The notes under the pieces: generated by a model
What the model saw: the letters and a program-made list of their open reading frames with translations, nothing else
Databases searched by the model: none
What the model was told of the DNA's origin: nothing
Shown: positions 9,601-15,138 of the stretch, piece by piece
Position numbering within the stretch: the first letter of the stretch is position 1
How the letters are laid out: every line of letters starts with the position of its first letter
Program-made: the position numbers and the translations under genes
DNA from: an uncultured Clostridia bacterium
GTDB taxonomy: Bacteria; Bacillota; Clostridia; Christensenellales; Pumilibacteraceae
Length of the DNA: 64,000 nt
NCBI GenBank assembly: GCA_947089425.1
Contig: CAMUKG010000003.1
Location: 87,551-151,550, forward strand
Direction of reading: 5' to 3'

Positions 9601-10525
9601 AAACGGCGGCGGTTCGGGTAATATGGCGATGAGCGAATTTACTTATGATTCCGCCGACAATGCGCTTAAAGCAAATACCTTTACTCGCACGGGTTACACG
9701 TTTGCGGGTTGGGAAATAGACGGCAACGTGTATCAAGCGGGCACGGTGACGCAAGGCGTGAATTTCGCGTCGACGCAGGGCGCGACAGTTACAGCCACCG
9801 CGCAATGGACGCCGATTACTTACACGGTTACGTATGCGGGCGGCGCCGACGGCGTTACGGGCTCTATGCAAAACAGTACGTTTACTTACGACAGCAAGAC
9901 GAATTTGTTGAGAAACAATAATTTCGTTCGCACCGGCTATAATTTCGTTTGTTGGGTGATAAACGGAAACGAATATGATGTCGGAACGGTCGCGCAAGGA
10001 ACAAATTTTGCAAGTACGCAAAGCGCTACCGTTACCGCAACCGCCAAATGGCGAGAAAACACATATCTTGTGCGCTACAATGCGGGCGGCGGCGCGGGCA
10101 ATATGTCCGACAGCACGTTTACGTATAATAAAACGAACACGCTTAAAGCGAATACTTTTACGCGCGAGGGTTATACGTTCGCAGGGTGGAATATCGGCGG
10201 CACAACGTATCAGCCGGGAACTACTACGGTTAACTTTACCGCGACTTACGGCGATACGATTACGGCGACGGCAGTGTGGACGCCGAACACTTACACCGTG
10301 CGCTACGAGGGCGGCACGGGAGCGTCGGGCTCTACGGCAAGCAGCACGTTCACATACGGGCAAAGCAACACTCTTGCGACTTGCGGATTCACTCGCGAGG
10401 GATATAGGTTCGCGGGGTGGAGCATAGGCGGCGAAACGTATCAAGCAGGCGCAACTACGGTTAACTTTACCTCGACCGACGGCGCCGCAGTTACGGCAAC
10501 GGCCGTGTGGGAAGCAATTTCCTAA
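6692..10525 (+). CDS. polytopic membrane protein with InlB-type (Listeria-Bacteroides) repeats
   Basis: A 1277-residue protein whose ATG overlaps the previous stop (ATGA). A basic start is followed by about five or six hydrophobic helices (residues ~28-175) rather than a cleavable signal peptide. A short LRR-like stretch (~205-300) leads into a long extracellular part with about eleven InlB B-repeats, each marked by Y-x-F-x-GW (YTFVGWSING, YTFAGWEIDG, YNFVCWVING, YRFAGWSIGG) after a TFTYD strand. One copy has Cys in place of the Gly. The protein ends in the last repeat without a sorting signal, so the N-terminal helices must be the anchor. InlB repeats are common in adhesins of gut Firmicutes. 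A perfect terminator follows, closing the operon. The repeats are also near-identical at DNA level, so copy number may vary. Confidence 0.8.
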   Translation: MSKTKSSSVKKINKEKAFVNEKAKTIISNVGFYLMLLLDGLFLVVLLMSGFEFPLLLLTIWVLILEVLAVLFMLPIPLLQVGIAKKHVVQLIIFLLMPLLEIVAALVFNSFTGSTSAVTVYIILAAARIVMWLTAFFLSRKGLGVGGASALVAIIAAVFVFGGAGAVFEFPLGDRPLLFEYNADTVTDEDGNVLYGKGYVITKVLEGMRDNVRIPSTYKGEPVVALDSRYYVSSSRDKTKTLELPANIEYCSFFSDNIKNLTVHGKNVRFSSVIMGGLENVTFTSSEALPQNLPNFGVGILGTTDYNGEKIIEFKEGEEYKLPKTISFDRELIDDAMSSTNQYFRYARERFVPILEQDEHYVMYYTDCALEDQELKDQYCKNGDYYVDSEKYALYNGYIIDGFYEDTQIVKGDTVSLPSPNLQNEYGANYEFLGWYTSRDYTEQVTSLRGNANTKLFAKYRWLYTVELYKDSSDEKPTETFQYHKESADRVLPNEVTDAQWGKQDYAFCGWFDKGNANPQRNQDVKSIPTSSVGDRKYAPVYKRLYTLTVHSQSGTYNNVTNLPLGNDKFQFHEWSDLTKLDANATKTGSEAPVGYTFMGWYRNYNGLTYSEKVTEFPLRREQYRDGTWSDDYLLENVDLYLKFNLNYAITIDTNGGTLSSQAPSYYHVESQTFSIPSASRTGYNFKGWHLGSESGETVVNIPTGSTGEKKFFAEFTPIHYTVQYDANGGTGSAPSNSVFTYDAADNTLRANGISNFTRTGYEFSGWRIVNKNFDAGATVPQGENFTATDGATVTARANWTPITYTVEYSAGEEATGSVSSSTFTYDAENRIASGNGLSKTGYTFDGWYLSGNSGVTYRPGATTHNFTSTKNATITLVASWKANTYYIRYDANGGEGSMTNSTFIYDGVSQSLKANTFTRTGYTFVGWSINGTVYPAGTVAHGINFSSANGATVSALAQWKANTYYVNYVNGGGSGNMAMSEFTYDSADNALKANTFTRTGYTFAGWEIDGNVYQAGTVTQGVNFASTQGATVTATAQWTPITYTVTYAGGADGVTGSMQNSTFTYDSKTNLLRNNNFVRTGYNFVCWVINGNEYDVGTVAQGTNFASTQSATVTATAKWRENTYLVRYNAGGGAGNMSDSTFTYNKTNTLKANTFTREGYTFAGWNIGGTTYQPGTTTVNFTATYGDTITATAVWTPNTYTVRYEGGTGASGSTASSTFTYGQSNTLATCGFTREGYRFAGWSIGGETYQAGATTVNFTSTDGAAVTATAVWEAIS

Positions 10526-10555
10526 AACGAATAAAAACTAAACGAGAACATAAAC

Positions 10556-10588
10556 AAAAAACACCGAGTAAAAAATTCGGTGTTTTTT
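10556..10588 (+). terminator. intrinsic terminator of the four-gene operon
   Basis: A perfect 12-bp stem, AAAAAACACCGA (10556-10567) with TCGGTGTTTTTT (10577-10588), with a 9-nt loop. It is A/T-flanked on both sides, so it could also stop transcription arriving from htpG on the other strand. Confidence 0.9.
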
Positions 10589-10676
10589 GTTTACAAAGGA
10601 AGAATTTTTGAATTTAGGGTTACGGTTTATTCTTATACTCATCTACCTCCTTATCGCCTCATATATGGTATAAAAC

Positions 10677-10793
10677 TCGCGGCGACGTTTTTTGAAAAAA
10701 AGGAAGATGATGAAAAACTTATTTTACAAAGGAGGAACGCCGCCGCGAATTTTATCGGATTATGTATGCACTAAGTATATATCCCGATTGTGA
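10677..10793 (+). other. inverted repeat with a possible 28-residue ORF
   Basis: Most of the 10589-10831 gap holds no gene I can support. Inside it TCGCGGCGACGTT (10677-10689) pairs with AACGCCGCCGCGA (10736-10748), 12 of 13 positions. The loop carries AAGGAAG followed by tandem ATGs at 10707 and 10710, opening a 28-codon frame to a TGA at 10791 that encodes NLFYKGGTPPRILSDY in its middle. It could be a small peptide gene, or chance within a decayed structured element. No clear promoter was found. Confidence 0.25.
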
Positions 10794-10831
10794 TAAACGC
10801 ATGACCGCAAAATAAAAAATAAATTTAATTT

Positions 10832-10932
10832 TTGTTGCCTCTTTAAGCAATGTATTCGCTTATGTCATTGCGAGCGAGTGAAACGAGCGCGGCAATCTTT
10901 TAAAAAGCGACCTATTGCAGCAAGAGGGCAAC
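10832..10932. repeat. palindromic repeat family A, copy A1, enclosing a CATTGCGAGCG unit
   Basis: The left end, GTTGCCTCTTTAAGCAATG (from 10834), is inverted against the right end, GCAGCAAGAGGGCAACAA. Both flank a CATTGCGAGCG...GCGGCAATC palindrome (10863-10899). This is a short MITE-like element with another repeat nested inside. Related ends occur at 13.8, 38.4, 42.9 and 48.6 kb. Confidence 0.6.
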
Positions 10933-10934
10933 AA

Positions 10935-12734
10935 CTATAACAACTTAACCAACAGCGCGGCAAGGGCTGCGGAATCGTCGACGGGGAGATTTTCTTGCAG
11001 TAGCGCCGCATTATAGAGTGCAAGGGTGTAGTCGGCGAACTTTTCGTCGGCTTCGGATAGCTTTGATAATTTCACAAAAGCGGGGTGGTCGGGGTTGAGT
11101 TCGAGCACGCGCGCCGCCGAAATTCCTTCGCTTCCCGGCATGGCTTTTAGCACGCGTTCCATTTCGAGCGATATGTCGCTGTCGCTCGTGAGGCACGCGG
11201 CGGCGGATTTGAGACGGGCGGTAAGGCGCACGTCTTTAACCTTTTTGCCGAGCAGTTCTTTCATTTTGGCGAGCTTTTTCGAGTAATCGTCCGCTTTCTT
11301 TTCAAGTTCCGCTTTTTTCTCGTCCGAAACTTCGGCGGCGTTTTTGTCGGCGACCGAAACGAATTTTTTGCCGTCGTAGCTTTCGAGCATTTTAATCACG
11401 AATTCGTCGATACTGTCTTTGAGGCAAAGTATTTCGTATCCTTTTTCGAGGAAAACTTCCACTTGCGGCAACGCTTTAATCGCGTCGGCGCTTGTGCCCG
11501 CCGCATAGTAAATATTGTCTTGCCCCTCTTTCATGCGAGAGACGTATTCCGAAAAACTCACGAGCTTGTTTTCGTTCGATTCGAAAAGCAACAAGTCTTT
11601 GAAATCGTCTTTTTTCGCGCCGAAATTATTGTAAGCGCCCATTTTGAGCGAGTTACCGAATTCGCGGAACATTTTTTCGTAGCCCTCGCGGTCGGCTTGC
11701 AACCATTTTTTGAGTTCCGAACGAATTTTCTTTTCGAGCGACACCGCAATCGCTTTGAGTTGGCGGTCCTTTTGCAAGAGTTCGCGCGAAATGTTTAGAC
11801 TTATGTCGGGCGAATCGACGAGCCCCTTAATAAAGCCCAATTCGTCGGGGAGAAGGTCGGAACACTGCTCCATTATGAGCACTCCGCCGCTGTAAAGCGA
11901 CAGTCCCTTTTTATAATCGCGGGTGTAGTAGTCGAACGGCGCTTTTTGCGGCACGAACAAAAGCATCGAATAGTTTATATTGCCCTCGACTTGCGCCGTC
12001 ATTACGTGGGCGGGTTCGAGGTAGTCGAAAAATTTGTCGCGATAAAAACCGTCGTATTCCTCTTTTTTCACTTCCGACTTTTTCTTACGCCACAGCGGCG
12101 TCATGCTGTTAAGCGTTTTGTCGCCGAGCACTATGGGATAGCGAATGTAGTCCGAATATTTTTTAACGAGGCGGGTGAGGGTGTGCTCGTCGGTAAAGTC
12201 GCCGTAGGCGCAGTCCTCGTCGTCAGGCTTTAAATGCAAAACAATTTCGGTACCCGCGTTCTCACGTTCGCATTCGGTCACGGTGTAGCCGTCGGCTCCG
12301 CTGCTTTCCCACTTGTTGGCAACCGTTTCGCCCGCTTTGCGGCTTATAACCGTTACTTTGTCGGCAACCATAAACGACGAATAAAATCCCACGCCGAACT
12401 GCCCGATTAAGCTTTCGGCGGTGTTTTGCTTCTCTTTGAATTCGAGAGTACCGCTCTTTGCGATTGTGCCCAGATTCTCTTCCATTTCGGCGCGAGTCAT
12501 GCCGCAACCGTTGTCGGTAATCGTGAGAGTGCGCGCGGCGGCGTCGGGCGAAAGAATAATTTTGAACTCCGCCGAAAGCGACGAATCCGTAAGGCTCATG
12601 TAGTGCCGCTTGTCTATTGCATCACTGCAATTACTTATAAGTTCGCGCAAAAAGATTTCGCGGTTGGTGTAAATCGAATTTATCATCAAATCGAGCAACT
12701 TTTTCGATTCGGCTTTAAACTGTTTTTTTGCCAT
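10935..12734 (-). CDS. htpG: HtpG, Hsp90-family chaperone
   Basis: A 599-residue cytosolic Hsp90 homologue, slightly shorter than the usual ~620-630. The ATP-binding GHKL domain is intact: FLRELISNCSDAIDKRHY near residue 30, DNGCGM around 80, and IGQFGVGFYSSFMVAD. The middle and C-terminal dimerisation domains follow (SGGVLIMEQCSDLLPDEL, ISRELLQKD). I chose the ATG at 12734 because GGAGG lies 5 nt upstream (12740-12744); a start four codons earlier would lie inside that ribosome site. A -10/-35 pair (12774-12802) precedes it. Hsp90 assists folding of client proteins under stress; no CIRCE-type heat-shock operator was seen, so its regulation is unclear. Confidence 0.95.
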   Translation of the reverse strand: MAKKQFKAESKKLLDLMINSIYTNREIFLRELISNCSDAIDKRHYMSLTDSSLSAEFKIILSPDAAARTLTITDNGCGMTRAEMEENLGTIAKSGTLEFKEKQNTAESLIGQFGVGFYSSFMVADKVTVISRKAGETVANKWESSGADGYTVTECERENAGTEIVLHLKPDDEDCAYGDFTDEHTLTRLVKKYSDYIRYPIVLGDKTLNSMTPLWRKKKSEVKKEEYDGFYRDKFFDYLEPAHVMTAQVEGNINYSMLLFVPQKAPFDYYTRDYKKGLSLYSGGVLIMEQCSDLLPDELGFIKGLVDSPDISLNISRELLQKDRQLKAIAVSLEKKIRSELKKWLQADREGYEKMFREFGNSLKMGAYNNFGAKKDDFKDLLLFESNENKLVSFSEYVSRMKEGQDNIYYAAGTSADAIKALPQVEVFLEKGYEILCLKDSIDEFVIKMLESYDGKKFVSVADKNAAEVSDEKKAELEKKADDYSKKLAKMKELLGKKVKDVRLTARLKSAAACLTSDSDISLEMERVLKAMPGSEGISAARVLELNPDHPAFVKLSKLSEADEKFADYTLALYNAALLQENLPVDDSAALAALLVKLL

Positions 12735-12773
12735 TTTTGCCTCCAAACGTTTTTATTTTTTGTAAACTATGTA

Positions 12774-12802
12774 ATTATACCGCTTTCGCAATAAAAAATC
12801 AA
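12774..12802 (-). promoter_or_regulatory. sigma-A-type promoter of htpG
   Basis: On the minus strand TTGATT (12797-12802) is 17 bp from TATAAT (12774-12779), about 40 nt before the htpG start. It lies between the PflX-like gene and htpG, so htpG can be transcribed independently. Confidence 0.7.
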
Positions 12803-12909
12803 ATATTTTTATGCGATAAAACTTTTGTCGCGAATAGTTTTTGCTACGTCGGCGTTTGCGATAATACGTGCGTGTTTTTCCGTAGCCCCATATGAAAAAC
12901 AAAAAAGAA

Positions 12910-13785
12910 CTAAAAATCGGGGGTGTAGTCGCGCGTTGCCGACGAGCGAAACTGCATAAAGCCGTCAAGCCCAAGCCGTTTTGCGGCGTTTACTACGCGG
13001 TTATATTCGAGCGAAGTGATTTTGCGACTTAGCGCAGGGTCGCCAGTTTTATTGAACGACGGCGTGTATTGACTCATAACGCTGACGCGAGCGGCGGGGA
13101 AGAGTTCGGCAATTCTCTCCATGATTTTTTCGCCGTCGTGCGATAATCCCGGCAGAACAAGGTGACGAATAATTGTGCCGCACACCGCGAGTCCGTTTTC
13201 TTCGCGATATTCGCCCGTTTGCCTCACCATTTCGGCAATCGCTTTTTCGGCGATTTCGGGGTAATTTTCCGCGCCCGAATATTTTTTTGCCGCGTCGTTG
13301 CTTATATATTTGAAGTCGGGAAGATACACGTCTATAAGTCCGTCGAGCATTCGCAAAGCTTCCGCTTTTTCGTATCCCGAACTGTTATAAACTACGGGAA
13401 CGTGCAATTTGGGTTTCGCGAGCAGTAAAAATTCGACTACGTGCGGCAAAAAGTGCGCGGCGGTAACGAGGTTTATATTGTGCGCGCCCGCTTCTTGAAG
13501 CTTAAACGCCATTTCGGCGAGCTGTTGCGGCGAGACAACTACGCCCGTCTTTTCCCCGTGCGATATGGGCGCGTTTTGGCAATATCCGCACATAAGATTG
13601 CAACCGCAAAAGAAAATCGCCCCGCTTCCTCGCGTGCCGCTAATAGGCGGCTCCTCGAAAAAGTGAAGCATGGTTTTGCTTATTCGCATTTCGTTTGAGG
13701 TATTGCACGCCCCTCTGCCTTTCGTGCGGTCGGCTCCGCATTCTCGCGGACAAAGCGTGCATTGAGTGGGGGAATAAGGAGACAT
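12910..13785 (-). CDS. PflX-like radical SAM protein (pyruvate formate-lyase activase family, COG1313-like)
   Basis: A 291-residue protein with AAGGAT 6 nt before its ATG. The radical SAM cluster motif is C-x3-C-x2-C within FFCGCNLMCGYCQN (about residues 58-71). An N-terminal CTLCPRECGADR motif adds further cysteines, typical of PflX/COG1313 proteins. SAM-binding and barrel segments follow (NLVTAAHF, VYNSSGYE, DVYLPDFKY, TIIRHLVLPG). Members resemble glycyl-radical activases, but their substrate is not established, and no glycyl-radical enzyme is adjacent. It lies upstream of htpG with its own ribosome site. A family A repeat ends about 15 bp upstream of the start. Confidence 0.85.
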   Translation of the reverse strand: MSPYSPTQCTLCPRECGADRTKGRGACNTSNEMRISKTMLHFFEEPPISGTRGSGAIFFCGCNLMCGYCQNAPISHGEKTGVVVSPQQLAEMAFKLQEAGAHNINLVTAAHFLPHVVEFLLLAKPKLHVPVVYNSSGYEKAEALRMLDGLIDVYLPDFKYISNDAAKKYSGAENYPEIAEKAIAEMVRQTGEYREENGLAVCGTIIRHLVLPGLSHDGEKIMERIAELFPAARVSVMSQYTPSFNKTGDPALSRKITSLEYNRVVNAAKRLGLDGFMQFRSSATRDYTPDF

Positions 13786-13797
13786 ATAAATATCCTT

Positions 13798-13978
13798 TTT
13801 AGCTGCCCTCTTGCGGCAAACATATCGATTTTTTATCTTTTTGTTGTAATTTTTCGAGTAACCGCCGCTTATGTTAACCTGCCTTTTTGGCGCTCAAAAG
13901 GCAGGTTTTTGGCGAGAACGAAAAAAGTTACATTAGAAGATAAAGAAAAAAAGCGCTTTCATTGCTTCAAGAGGCAAC
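13798..13978. repeat. palindromic repeat family A, copy A2, next to the Y1 transposase homologue
   Basis: The left end is CTGCCCTCTTGCGGCAAACA. The right end, read on the minus strand, is GTTGCCTCTTGAAGCAATG followed by TCTTCTAATGTAAC, which matches copy A3 at 38.4 kb through ATCTTCTAATGTAAC. Inside, AACCTGCCTTTT (13876-13887) pairs perfectly with AAAAGGCAGGTT (13896-13907). The element fills most of the gap between the radical SAM and transposase-like genes. Confidence 0.65.
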
Positions 13979-13988
13979 GAAAGCGCTT
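13951..13988 (-). terminator. terminator of the Y1 transposase-like gene, built partly from repeat A2
   Basis: AAGCGCTTTC (13951-13960) and GAAAGCGCTT (13979-13988) form a perfect 10-bp stem followed on the minus strand by a run of seven T. The left half lies inside the right end of repeat A2, so the element appears to supply a terminator arm. Confidence 0.75.
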
Positions 13989-14013
13989 CGTTGCGGGCTT
14001 ACGCAACTCATTC

Positions 14014-14769
14014 TTATTCTTCCCCCAAATAAACCTTTAATGCTTTTTCCACCGCGCTCTTGCTCACCATTAGCACGCGCGAGAGTTGGCGTATGCTCGC
14101 GCCCTCGCCGCAAAGTTTGTGCGCTATTTCTCCCAGCATGGGGAGCGTTATGCGTTCGGCTTCTTCGGGCGTCATAAACTTGGTAATTCGGCGAACGAGC
14201 GCTACCGCTTGCTCGTCGGAAAGAGCTTTTTTCTTTTTGCCCGTAGCAAATTTTCGTTCGGGCTCGCTTTCCATTTCTTCTTTAAATCGCATAACGCTGT
14301 CGTCGAACAACAGCATTAATGAGTCGCTCCGCATTCCTTTTTTGGTTAAATAATTCCCGTAGGTGGAATAGGGGTAAGAAACGCTTTCGTTTTCCGAGAG
14401 CGGCAGGCGGTGAACGAAGCGCACAGCGTCGATTAGCTCATCGTCCGATTCGAGCGGCTCGGAAATATAGCGGTCGTAAAACAACTTGCCGCTTCGATTG
14501 TATTTTTCGTTGCAACGCACGGCATAAGACGACACGAGAGTTTTCAGAGAATCGCCGAGCGGACGCAATCCCTCTTTGAGCACCAAATGCGCAATTTCCG
14601 AAAAAAGACAATAAGCGTAAGTTTCAAGATAGTCGCGTTCGGCAGTTTTATGCAGTAACGACAAAAAATAGCGATAGTCGTCGTCTTCGGCAAACAAAAG
14701 CTTGTCGTTGCCTTTAAGCACAACGTGATACATGCCGCTTTCGCTTTTTTCTCTCGCCTTTCTTGCCAT
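14014..14769 (-). CDS. REP-associated (Y1_Tnp) transposase homologue with a degenerate HUH motif
   Basis: A 251-residue protein. The start MARKAREKSESGMYHVVLKG and the body SYAVRCNEKYNRSGKLFYDR are diagnostic of RAYT/TnpA_REP single-strand transposases. In the family the catalytic HUH motif sits in N-H-x-H-L; here the stretch is CLFSEIAHLVLKEG, so the first His is Ile and only the second remains, while a candidate catalytic Tyr (in SSYAVRCNEKY) is kept. The C-terminal ~80 residues look like a helix-turn-helix (IRQLSRVLMVSKSAVEKALK). I start at MARK, which is conserved. A consensus promoter ends 9 nt before this ATG and no ribosome site is visible, implying leaderless mRNA. Nicking activity is probably lost; a binding or regulatory role is an inference. 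Confidence 0.8.
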   Translation of the reverse strand: MARKAREKSESGMYHVVLKGNDKLLFAEDDDYRYFLSLLHKTAERDYLETYAYCLFSEIAHLVLKEGLRPLGDSLKTLVSSYAVRCNEKYNRSGKLFYDRYISEPLESDDELIDAVRFVHRLPLSENESVSYPYSTYGNYLTKKGMRSDSLMLLFDDSVMRFKEEMESEPERKFATGKKKKALSDEQAVALVRRITKFMTPEEAERITLPMLGEIAHKLCGEGASIRQLSRVLMVSKSAVEKALKVYLGEE

Positions 14770-14778
14770 AGTAAAGTT

Positions 14779-14807
14779 AGTATAACGCAAACGATTTCAA
14801 AAGTCAA
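14779..14807 (-). promoter_or_regulatory. consensus promoter of the Y1 transposase-like gene (leaderless)
   Basis: On the minus strand TTGACT (14802-14807) is 17 bp from TATACT (14779-14784). The start codon begins only 9 nt past the -10 box, so the transcript would start at or within about 3 nt of the ATG. Confidence 0.75.
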
Positions 14808-14911
14808 GCATTCTGCGTCCCTGCGTCTGCACTGCTTAAAATTATGCCGATTCGAGCGAATGCAGCGCTCAAATTCGCATTGAAAACAGTGACATTTTTA
14901 AACGCGATTTT

Positions 14912-14937
14912 AAAATAGTATACATATTTACTATTTT
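14912..14937. promoter_or_regulatory. perfect dyad upstream of the carbohydrate locus, possible operator
   Basis: AAAATAGTA (14912-14920) and TACTATTTT (14929-14937) form a 9-bp perfect inverted repeat with an 8-nt spacer. The right half, TTTACTATTT (14927-14936), matches 9 of 10 bases of the TTTACTATTG element at 15070 and 30382. Otherwise the 14808-15069 stretch holds only AT-rich non-coding DNA. Candidate distal site for the AraC regulator. Confidence 0.5.
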
Positions 14938-15069
14938 TATGATATTAAACGGGCAAAAAAATAGCGAATAAGTACATAAATTACGCCGATAATGGCGAAA
15001 ATAGGGTAAAAATACGGTTGTATTCCCATAAACGCATAGTTCGTATGATTTTTGTATAGTGTGCCGATT

Positions 15070-15105
15070 TTTACTATTGAAAAAATCGCGGTTTTATGAT
15101 ACGAT
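15070..15105 (+). promoter_or_regulatory. promoter of the carbohydrate locus with overlapping TTTACTATTG element
   Basis: TTGAAA (15077-15082) is 17 bp from TACGAT (15100-15105), about 35 nt before the rhamnosidase start. TTTACTATTG (15070-15079) overlaps the first bases of the -35 box, the usual position for an AraC-type class II activator. The -10 box is also in a small palindrome, ACGATTATCGT. Confidence 0.65.
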
Positions 15106-15138
15106 TATCGTGTAAGTTCACAGGGAGCGTTTTATTGC

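Noticed and set aside
10580..10774. 64-codon frame after the InlB-repeat gene
   Set aside because: It starts inside the terminator stem, has no ribosome site and spans the inverted repeat.
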